64,000 nucleotides of DNA from Synchiropus splendidus (lineage: Eukaryota; Chordata; Actinopteri; Syngnathiformes; Callionymidae). This document shows, piece after piece, positions 51,701 to 61,444 of the stretch. The translations under genes and the position numbers were made by a program. The DNA lies in the NCBI RefSeq assembly GCF_027744825.2, contig NC_071347.1:12337501-12401500 (forward strand), read 5' to 3'. Under the pieces are notes generated by a model that saw nothing but the letters and a program-made list of their open reading frames with translations, searched no databases and was not told the origin of the DNA. Numbering within the stretch: position 1 is the stretch's first letter; every line of letters begins with the position of its first letter.

Positions 51701-53369
51701 AGAAGATCTGGAGGGAGATCACCAGGGGTCTCAATCTCCCCACGTCCATCACCAGCGCTGCCTTCACTCTTCGCACACAGTAGGTGACACACACAAGTGA
51801 AGGAACACTGACTTCACACAGCGTCACGTTTTGTCTGGATTATATGTTATTTGAACCCAGTCCTTTTCCATTTATGACCAACTTATCACTCATGACTGGG
51901 CAGAACAGCCGACATCAAAACATCACAACTATGTTTGTCTCTTCATAGATACATGAAGTACCTATATGCATTTGAGTGTGACAAGAAGGGTCTCAGTTCT
52001 CCCGGAGAGCTGCAGGCAGCCATCGACAACAACCGCAGAGAAGGTCGACGCCCCAGCTACACCAACAGTCTGTACCGCTACTCTCCCTCCCCGAGCTCTG
52101 GACCCCACGCACTGCTGTCCTCGCCCACCATGCCGCCTACGGCCACCGGCAACAGTGACCCCAATCAAATGGCCAGCCCGGTTTTGAAGAGAAGCAAAGG
52201 TGTGTTTATGACTGGTGTGTCGTTTCTGTGGCTCCTTCACAGGAATGAAGTCATGCTGTCTCCACTTGTTTGATTATGAGTTCATCCTCATGAAAATGTT
52301 TGCTGCATACTGAGTTTCTTTGGTCACATGACGCTCTTGTTGACATATTAGCCTTCAGTTCTTAGAATGGTAAGATAGCATCCGCTACTGTTTGTCTTTC
52401 TGGGACAATATTTAACTTTCCCTAAATATGTTTGTGGTGTGATTGTCTCTAAAAGATGTGGGTGTATATTGTTTTTATATAAGGTCCTTTAATCTCCAAA
52501 TGTTTGAGCTCCTCTAAGCAGGACTAAAGCACCTGTTCATTAACAATACAGCGAGGATAGGTTCAGTAAAAACAGACTAGAGGAGCTGTATTTATTTCTT
52601 GTATTATATGTTTCTGCTTTAGTTTCTTCCGATGAGACCCCGGCTCCGATCATGCCTGCCCGGCTGCCCGTGGCCCTGGCGCTGAGTCACCAGCAGCAGC
52701 AGCAGCAGCAACAGCTGGCTCAGGCGGCGACCATGGAACACCTCCGGGAGCGTCTGGAGAGAGGCTCGGCCGGCGCCGCGGACGGACCCGAGAAGAAAAT
52801 GATGCGACTGGCTGAAGAGCAGCAGCGTCTCATGCAGCAGGCCCTTCAGCAAAACCTGCTGGCCATGGCCTCCCACTTCAACCCCGTGAACCTGAAGCTC
52901 AACAACGGGCACGGTGAGTTTGCCTCATGTTTGACCTCTGCATCACTGAAGGTGTCTCACACTTTGGTGCTTCCTCCAGAAAACAAACAGGACATGTCCC
53001 TGAGCATCACTACGAATGGAGCGGCCAGCATCAGCATGTCTGTGGAAGTGAATGGTACCGTTTACTCTGGTGAGTACGGAACCGCTTCATGATATGTGAT
53101 GAACTGACTGAGCATTTGTCTGCATGTCATGCCTTGTCAAGTCGTGATGAGGGTTTTGAGCTTCAGACATGGGCAAACTTTGCCTGAATTTATTCCTCCC
53201 TCGTGAGGGCATCGCAAAACTAGACAGAAATAGTCCTCTTTTTCCACCAGTAACCACTATTTCAATTCTCAATAGAACTCCATTAGCTATTTGATTTTCT
53301 TCTAATAAAGGTGTTTTTCTATGGGTAATACTCATTTTAAAATAAGGATCTGCCTGAATATCAATACTA

Positions 53370-53455
<86 letters not shown>

Positions 53456-54142
53456 TATGGTTTTGATTCACGTGTCAATGTCGAAACCAACAGAAAAGAC
53501 GCCCCTTGATGGCGCCACTTCACTTGAGACCAGTTGGTACAGCGGCAGAGTACTATATAGAAAGGTGGGGGGGATGCTACCTTGGTCTCTGTTTGTGGTG
53601 AATACACAGACCTGGTCTCAGCCCTGTTAACGCACCTGAGATGTGAGCCACTTGCGAATCAAGTCGGACCTCAGACGTCAGAACTAAGCCTCTCTTGTAT
53701 GATACTACAAGCAAATCGTGCCATGTTTTAGAACTGCTGTTTGGTGGTGGTCGAGTGTTGATCTGACACAAATGATCTCGATGCACCAAAAATATAGCTG
53801 CAGTTCTTACTATAATGGCGATTCAGTTGAACCAACAGGACTCGAGCTCACAGCGCCACCCTACGTCAAGGGGGTGAATTGCGCTGGCAGACATGAAAGT
53901 GCGGTCTGTGGGTGTAAACAGTTCGGTATATATTGTGTTTTTCAGATTCATTGGCCGTGTTTTGTATTTCGTCTGTTTTGTATTTCGTCTGTATTTCGCC
54001 CAATAAATTCAGTAGTATCTTTAGAGGCAGATATGGATGGATATATGGATGCAATTTCGTCCACCATATCAATGTTGTCAGTATTGCAATATTAAAGGGG
54101 TGATGTTAATCTCAATTTTAAAATGCACTACACTTAATCAAA

Positions 54143-54222
<80 letters not shown>

Positions 54223-54485
54223 TACAGTGTGGAGACAGGAAAGGTTTTACACCTCAATATGAAGAAAAAACAGTCAGTACATGTAGCTAACGGGACACGT
54301 CTGCTTACAGAGGCTGCATTATACACAATAACAAAGTGCGTCATGGGTCAGCTGATCAGTCCGCGCACGTTATGTTCCAGTTCTGGATTTTCGTTCGAAA
54401 TCAGAAGCAAAAAAAATCTCGAAATTTTTGTTCGAACTCCGATTTGTTCGAAGTCCGGGACGTTCGAAAACCGAGGTGTGTGTGT

Positions 54486-54575
<90 letters not shown>

Positions 54576-55167
54576 TACTGTATATATAGTAATGTGGCCC
54601 CTCAGGAATTTTAATTGCCTACCTCTGTTCTAGAGTGTGCTCCTGTTATCCTACTTTCATAATCTCTGATCACATTTATGTACTGTGTGCTAGATAGATA
54701 TAGCCTTTATTATTCACACAATGGGGAGACTTGGTACGTCGCCGCAGCAAAGTAACGTTAAACATTGACGCACACAAAGCAACAACAGTGTGTAAGTGTG
54801 TATGCACAACCTACAGCAGCACAATCAACACGGTACAAACAATGACACAAGGAAAATAAATATCACAGCAAAAAATAAAATGGAGTAAAAGGCAATACAG
54901 TTCACGTAACCTATACGGCATATTCTTTCCTTCAAATAGTAAATGTCATTTGTTTATTCCTTAGGTTCCTCGTTTTGGTTTTAGATTGTTGTCCTCATTG
55001 CTGTGATCTTTCTCCTCCACATTACAGGAACACTGTTTGCCCAGAAGTCTGCTGCCCCTGTGGTGTCGCAGGCTGTGACACAGGCAGGGAAAAGTGGTTT
55101 CAGTGCCTTCTCTTCCTCCCACAGTCCCTCTTCCTCGTCCTCCACTTCATCCAAGGGACCAAATTGA
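42759..55167 (+). CDS. arid3b: ARID domain transcription factor, ARID3B type (dead ringer family)
   Basis: A nuclear DNA-binding protein that recognises AT-rich sites. Exons are 42759-42785, 43844-44419, 48488-48559, 48636-48708, 51596-51779, 51949-52199, 52623-52913, 52980-53069 and 55028-55167, all in phase, giving 567 residues. Residues about 105-130 are very acidic (DVDEDDDEESEDEQEAG). The extended ARID spans about 226-345 (LYELDNDPQRKEFLDEL, KRGTPVNRIPIMAKQVLDLY, WREITRGLNLPTSITSAAFT, TQYMKYLYAFEC). An eight-glutamine run is at about 417-424. The REKLES region follows (MEHLRERLE, EEQQRLMQQALQQN, SISMSVEVNGTVYSGTLFAQ) before a serine-rich end. Two tandem ATGs open the frame, and the second has the better context. 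ARID3B is preferred for the DGGRARESSRDFAKLYEL segment and the neighbours, but some residues (TRGL, SSPGELQAAID) are also ARID3C-like. Confidence 0.92.
44420..48487 (+). other. arid3b intron 2, candidate regulatory sequence
   Basis: This 4.1-kb intron lies between the acidic N-terminal exon and the ARID exons. Two stretches, about 45050-45260 and 46130-46470, are GC-balanced, poor in simple repeats and rich in homeodomain-type TAAT words (ggctaattgcc, cattaatcccattacc). This is typical of conserved enhancers. No coding sequence of another gene is seen, and conservation could not be tested. Confidence 0.45.
49970..50340 (-). mobile_element. Interspersed repeat, minus orientation
   Basis: The reverse complement includes 'gatctggatcagaatcatt', 'gaggtttgcactctccaag' and neighbouring words. 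They resemble the widespread repeat whose consensus has 'ggaggtctgcgctctccgagtg', found in many fishes and invertebrates. Family name and exact limits cannot be given without a repeat library. No intact frame. Confidence 0.55.
51147..51174. repeat. Tandem duplicated 14-mer
   Basis: The unit acacagaactggag occurs twice in a row in arid3b intron 4, just before a 'gacgcaataaag' word. It has no apparent coding role. Confidence 0.85.
53372..53453. repeat. (TA)n microsatellite
   Basis: About 80 bp of TA dinucleotides in the last arid3b intron (53070-55027). Confidence 0.95.
54145..54224. repeat. (TA)n(CA)n compound microsatellite
   Basis: About 60 bp of TA followed by a CA run ending in cacatac, in the same arid3b intron. 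Confidence 0.95.
54476..54575. repeat. (TG)n(TA)n(CA)n palindromic microsatellite
   Basis: A short TG run, about 80 bp of TA and a short CA run make the whole tract self-complementary, so it could fold as one long hairpin or cruciform. It is the third long TA tract within 1.2 kb. Confidence 0.9.
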
Positions 55168-56122
55168 GCCTCAAATCAGGTGGTTTTTTTTTCTTTCTTT
55201 TTTTTTTTTTTTTTATAAAAAGCTTGTCAGCCTCAGTGGTTTTGTTCGTGACTATGGTCCAACCGTATAGTACCTCATCTATCGGCAAAACGTGTAACTC
55301 ATTGTCAGCGGTGCAGTTTTTTTAGTTCTTCATCACACGGTTTAACTAGTGCCTGGTTAGTGTTTTGTTGTAAAAAATATATATAAAAAATACCAAGTGA
55401 AGCTCTCACTCTTGAATTGCTAGATGATCATGTATAGCTCTGTCACTTTTGTCCTCATCTAAACGTTGAGGTTTCCAAAGTGCAGCTGAATAATACCAAA
55501 AAGCCTTCTGCTGGATAACTTAGCTCCGGACTGTAAGCTGAAGCCATATCGTGTTTTCGTAGTTCAGACTTTCAGGGATGTGCCGCACAGGTGTCAGGCA
55601 CCATGTATCAAAATGATACCAAACAAAACCTCCTACAGTTATTTTGCTATATATTTTTTTTCTATTTAATGCTCTAGTTCTGCCTCGAAACCACAGCTAA
55701 ATGTATTTTGTGTCGATGAGTGAATCACATTCAGGGTTATTTGCGCAGCACCACATGTAGAATGGAAGTGATACCGTATATACCTCATTGAAATATCCAC
55801 AAGAGAAGATCGATTATTCTGGACTCAGGAATCTCGCCGCAGTTATCGCTCAGTCTCCACGGCTGGAGTTGTTGTGCTGTATTTTTATAAACACGACGAA
55901 TGTACCATTGATGACCTCAGGCTTGAGGCAGTTGAACACTGAAACAGTGCTACCTCACTTCTCTAGATGAATATGCAATTCTTCACGCAGCACGCAGACG
56001 TCTGCGAAGTTCTCGTGTACTGTATGTGGACAATCAAGTATATTTGCATCTCACTGTGAACCTGACAACTGTTGAAACCAGAACTCTGTTTTGGTCTTTG
56101 ATTAAAATGTTGGTCAAGAGGA

Positions 56123-56128
56123 ATTAAA
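56123..56128 (+). terminator. Polyadenylation signal ATTAAA, arid3b
   Basis: A variant signal about 960 nt after the stop, followed by a (tg)n-rich downstream element. The presumed 3'UTR is 55168-56122, beginning with a T-rich run at 55183-55213. Confidence 0.45.
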
Positions 56129-56269
56129 GAATTATGTGTGTGTGTGGTAAAGGCTTCGGTTTCTTTTTTTTGTGTTTGAAACTGAATGTTTAAGGTTTCA
56201 GGGTAAATATTTCCTGCATTTTGTAGGAGGGGGCACATTTCCTTCGTATACTGTATCGAAGAGTAAACG

Positions 56270-56834
56270 TACATACATCTTTAGTTAACCACCGCTACTG
56301 TTTTCAGTTGGCGTGAAGACCAGTGTTTTCTCCCGTCTTCACACTGAGGGGAAAAAAAAGTATCAATTACATAGCACATCGAAATGTTAGTAAATAACAT
56401 GGGTGGGGTGTGGGAGGGGGGCAGCTGACCCCTGATGAGCGTCCATGATGGTGTTGATGTTAATGGGGCTCAGAGGTCAAGAGATGGAGATGGGATTTAC
56501 TGATGTATCACTATTTTGCGGCGTCACCGCCCGCGACAGATGCTAAAGGCACAATGTGAGGGTTTAGAGCTATCTCCTCCCACTGTCCCGCCCCGGGGGA
56601 GGAAATACACAGGGGATTTTATCCTGCTTAATATTTACTATCCTGGGACCCAAGCGGAATTTCATCACTACACTTATTTTATTTGAAGTAATGGCTTAAA
56701 ACAATGATGGAGAAGGCTCTGATTTATGACGGATGGATTGTGGATTTTACCGATCCTCAGACGGGATCTGCACAGCTGTAGTGAGACGGTGAGTGTGGAT
56801 TAGCTCAGATAGTCTAATACAGGTTTTTGGCGCC
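56270..56834 (+). promoter_or_regulatory. Upstream region of the synaptotagmin-like gene
   Basis: The stretch 56400-56680 is GC-balanced, free of simple repeats and has CCCGCCCCGGGGG-type GC boxes near 56590, so it probably includes the promoter or a proximal enhancer. No TATA box was clear. A donor-like GTGAGT at 56789 and an acceptor-like tacag at 56822 are too close to form an intron. Confidence 0.35.
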
Positions 56835-59800
56835 ATGCCTTATCACGATGAGGAGTACCCGGGTCAGCCCCTGTGGCAGTCGGTGCTGCTGTTCTGCTGC
56901 AAAGGTGTCATAGAGGGTGTCATGGTCATCCTCTTCTTCTGGCTGCTGGTGCAGGTTCTCTTCACCAAACATCTGGAAGGTAAGTCTTTTTTAACTCCAT
57001 TCATCCTTTAAAACATGTTCATGATGTTGCTTCATATCCGAAGCTAGAACAGCAACTTGCACTCAAACTACTGTAAACAAGCACCACGATATTTGACTTT
57101 TCATTCATTTCCTGTTCCTCCCCTGATCACGAAAAAGTATTTCTCAGCCATTATAGCACCAAGTCTCGAGCAACTCAAAAGAGCCATTTGTGGAGCTTCA
57201 TTCTGTGATGCCACACAGTCGTCACTCACATCTTTGCCGTAGGTGTCAATTGGACGCCTTTTTTAGATTATAAGGAGTTAAAATATGAACAAAACATTAC
57301 TTTCAGAATTCACCCTTGTAATGAAAACATTCAGTGACAAACTACCGCACATACAGTCAGCCAAAAGAATTTTTTACATTTTTATTATCAGAAATTGCAT
57401 ACATTTGGCCAAACAATGCAGGTTGCAATATTGAATATATATTGCATCAGAAAAAAACAGTAGATTGGATTGTAAAGCTAGTGCTATCTCTCCCATGTTG
57501 CCATGCTTTGACTCCAATTATTTTACTTCCCTCTTCATTGCCTGCCATGTGCTTTAGACTTAGACTTAGACTTTCTTAAATTTCGGTCTGAGGCCTCCAG
57601 TTTCCAAAAACTATATGTCCAAAAGTGAATAAATATGAGATAAATACTTAGCAGACGATGTACATTTATATACTAACGATAAACAAATTATATACAATAT
57701 AATATAATAATTTAATATATAATAATATAAACAAATGTATATAATTATTTAAGATATACTTTCTTTTGTGAATTGCGTATTTGGTTTAATCCCCTGTTCA
57801 TTTATTTTAATCTCACTAAATCATTGGTTAATCCTTGTGGTAAAACAGCATGAACATTGACATACAAAATAAATAACTGAACATAGTAGAGCCCCCTCAG
57901 TCAGTGCAGGAGCATCCCTTCTTCTTTGGGGGTTGCGAGATAACAGACAAACAAAAACGGCATAACTATAAAAGACCGCTGCTTATTTAAAAAAAAAAAA
58001 ATGTCTGACAAAACATGTTGACAGTTCACAAACCTGCGCCCACTAATGCCCTCCACCAAAAACAACAGAACAAGAAGTTCTGACATTTGGAATGTTCCAA
58101 GTGATTCCTGCTAACATTTTATCCTCTGCTACCTTCAGTTCACCTCCAAATCCTTCTCTTGGTGGGACTGGTGACCTTCTGTCTGTGCTTGCTGCTGGGC
58201 TGTATTCTGTGCTGGAAGAAAAGCCACATTTGTTCCTCACCTGAAGACAAGGAAGTGGCGATGTCACCGACAGCCCCAACTCAACCCAAGACCCAGAACC
58301 CGCGCCGCTCTCTTGACACCATTGCCTCCAGCTATGAGGAGCTAGATGGAGATATAATGGAGTATCCGTCCACCTTCACCAGCCCAGCTCCTTCTCAGAA
58401 GAGGTTTTCGCCTTTGCCATACTCTTACCCATCTCGACCCGGTTCTGAGCGAAGGGAGCAGCCAAAGTCCTTCTTCTCTTTGCGCCGCATCAGCACTCAG
58501 CAGCTGACGTCGCCTCTTTACAAGCCCATCGATTCTGGCCACAGTTCCCTGCATTCTTTCCCCAAACTAGCTCTGCTGTCCAAAACATGTAAGGCACTTC
58601 AAAGACGCTGCACAGTATCAGGAGACATTTTATCTGTGAATGAGCACAGCAGGCTCACCAACGCCGGCGCCGTCTCCACATCAATGCTTGAAGAACCAAT
58701 CCCCCTGGTGTCACTGAACTATGGCACTGGTGCCGGCTGCCAACAACCAACATCACAACCGCCCTGCCTCGATTTCACCATGGCCTTCTCCTCTGAGCGG
58801 CAGACGCTGTCTGTCACTGTCCTCGGCCTCACTGGCGTGTTCCTCAAGCTAGAAGACGTGTCTTTACTGGGCAGCCTGCCCCCGCTGCACTGCAGTCCCG
58901 TACAAGCGGCTTTCCAGAACACGCTCAGCTGCGTTATGGTTTTCAAGGTGACCTCCGTGAAGGAGCTCCAGCGATGCACTCTGAGGATAGCTGTGCATGT
59001 AGAAGAATCCCTGAGCAGAAGAGGAAGTGAAGTCGGAGTGGTGGAGGCTGAATGTGGAGAAAGAGACTGGCATGAATGTCAGGTGATTCACCTGAAGAAA
59101 GAGCTCTGCTCCAGGGACCAGAAGCAACAGAAGGTAATTTTAAGTTGGTTACAGCCATTACTCATTGGTTACAGCCACTGTCATTGTTTTTTTCCTCCAA
59201 GCATTTAAAATGACCAGTGTTCAATGTGTTTAGATCAGCATTTTTCAACAGGTGTGCTGTGAGAAATGGACCAGTTTAACCCCATTTGTCTGGAGATAGA
59301 GGTGGACAATATGATGACATTAACTCATGAACCATCAGAAGGTGTTGACAAGCTACCAAGGCAAGGAGGTTACGTGGTCACATTCTTTCTATCCACTATA
59401 GATCTATGCTGATGCTACTCTCCGTCACTTGCTGCAGTGCTCCTGTTCCCTCACAGTCACTGCGAAGAAGCCATTGAAATGCGAACTCCGAGTCGTTTTT
59501 AAACCTGCTGCGACTCTAACTTGACCGCACACCTACACGATAGAATTATGGAGAGTACCGCAGCACCGCAGAGCTCACAGTGCTAATGGCTAACGTGACG
59601 TCTCATCTTCTTGACACTTGTAGACCATCAAAGTTTAGCTTTAAAAATGTCCAAAAAACTAAATGTTGAACCAAGTAAATGCAGTCCAAAATTTAATTGG
59701 AGAAAGAATCGTTGTTATGAAACAGGCTGAGACAAAGAATGTTAAAGATGTGTCTGGAAATTCCCCAAACTAGAATAAAATCATGCAAGAGAAATAATAT

Positions 59801-61444
59801 TTTGATGATGATAATATCAATAATGATTTGAAATGAATAAATAGAGCATGATGCATCTTCATGTGCCCACCAAGACATCTTTAAGCAAATACACTCCTCC
59901 ACACATTTCTGCAAGTAACATACCAAAATTGCAAAGACTCAGTAGCTACGATTTTTTTTTTTTATAAATCGAGAGGAATTTTCTACAGGACTAAGCACAA
60001 TTGCGAGATTCATTCGGAGGTGTGCCCGATGCACAGCAGCTCAAAAAACACCATAGAGCCGGGGCCCATTGTTGGGCTGCAAGCGCCTCCTAGAGGGCTG
60101 CTAAAAGTTTTCTTGTTTTACACCTTTGGACCGTGACGGCCGCGAGATGCTCAGTTTTAATACACTAACCACATGTGGTGGCAGTAGTGAGTCACTGAAT
60201 TGACTTGACAGCTGCAAATCTGTGCTAGCTAACAACTCTGGAGAAGTTCCTGAAAAGAAAACAATGATAAAGAAAATGATGTCGCCCCCCCAAAAGTAAA
60301 AGGTGTTCATGAAAGCACCATTTTATATTTACACTTCATTTATATCTTCTTTGCTGTTCAAATAAAATATGCTGTATTCAGTTGTTCAGTTGTATTCAGT
60401 TTTTCCAATTTTCTCAACAGTTTGCATCAAGTGTATTTTTTCTCATTTTTTCTTATTTTTTATTTTTTACTTTTTTAGTGAATTCAATGAATATGACTCT
60501 TCTCTGCTTTTGCTGCTGGTTGGACTTTTAAGTGACACATATCTTAATCACATGGTGGCATGTCACTTCACAAGGTTTTGGTTTGTTTACGTGTAAGTAG
60601 ATTAAATATAGTTGTTAATCACAGATGAAATCAATGAATCAGTTCTATTACTTGAATGGGCCCCGAGCCCATTTGTTCGGAGAATAGGCCACTGTGTTGA
60701 CCCTATTGTGTCATCTTTCGTAAACTTGTCCAGCTCAGGCAGAGGAATTCTGAGGAACTTCGTCAGTTCATTGCACAATGCTGGTGGAATTAAACATGAA
60801 AACACATTTGTTCCACACCAGTCACAGTTGTGTGGCATCCATCTCAAAGTCAAAATATATGCAGCCATTGGATCTCATGAGAAGAGCAAGTGTTTTTAAA
60901 TGGGATGTAAATGATGGCACAGATAGGCTTATATCCTCTGGCAGAATGTTCTGAAAAGTGACCATCCTTGGATTTCAGCCTGGACTTCAGAACAGCATTG
61001 TGTCCCACCCAAGGTTCTAACACTGCTAGCAGGGATCTAGATAGTCAACACCTCTTACACGAAGATGAGATCGAAAAGATCAGTCACGTTTTTTTAGTTC
61101 TAAAACACATGAAGAAAAGCAGAATCTGTGGTGATGTACAGAAGGAACACGATCCTTATTGAAGCTATTCATTTTTGGCTTCAAGTGATGTGCTGTGACC
61201 CCGTGTTGTTGTCATGTCCTCTTCCCCAAGTCGAACGCTGCCTTTCTAATCAAGATTTCTCCGCCCTCTGCTCTCTGAACTCTTCTCCTTTGACAGACCT
61301 GCATATTCCGGGACACTCTGACGCATAAGGGGCTTAGCTATCCTCCGCAGATCTTCATTCTGCTGCACTATCACTCGCCGACTCACCAACTCAAAGCCTC
61401 CGTCCTCAGGGCTGATAACATTGAAAACCTCAATTCCACATCAG
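56835..61444 (+). CDS. Synaptotagmin-like tandem-C2 membrane protein (3' partial)
   Basis: I recognise the fold but not the specific gene. Exons are 56835-56979, 58139-59133 and 61297-61444, in phase and giving 429 visible codons. The rest lies beyond the window or in unrecognised exons. Residues about 16-43 and 51-74 are strongly hydrophobic, separated only by TKHLEVH, with cysteines (C21, C22, C63, C65, C70, C73) that could be palmitoylated. A basic stop-transfer WKKSH follows. Residues about 80-250 form a serine/proline-rich linker. Residues about 256-370 resemble a C2 domain (LDFTMAFSSERQTLSVTVLG), but the aspartates that bind Ca2+ in classical synaptotagmins are not where expected. The third exon (PPQIFILLHYHSPTHQLKAS) looks like the first strands of a second C2 domain. 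The likely role is Ca2+-independent membrane trafficking. This is inferred from the fold only. Confidence 0.7.
57554..57579 (+). repeat. (TTAGAC)n short tandem repeat
   Basis: About three to four hexamer units in the first intron of the synaptotagmin-like gene, followed by tttctt. This is a usual end of fish LINE insertions. The rest of this intron (56980-58138) is A/T-rich with nothing else recognised. Confidence 0.7.
60036..60649 (+). mobile_element. Interspersed element, copy 2
   Basis: This is homologous throughout to 32631-33291, in the same orientation relative to its host gene. It lies in the intron 59134-61296 of the synaptotagmin-like gene. The left end differs from copy 1 before 'ccatagagccggggccc'. 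Both copies stop matching at about the same point (agttctatt), which suggests that this is a real element end or truncation point. Confidence 0.75.

Noticed and set aside
42759..55167. Assignment as ARID3A, which shares a chromosome with HCN2 in human
   Set aside because: The segment before the ARID domain (DGGRARESSRDFAKLYEL) is of the ARID3B type, and PKM/PARP6/COX5A neighbours point to the 15q block.
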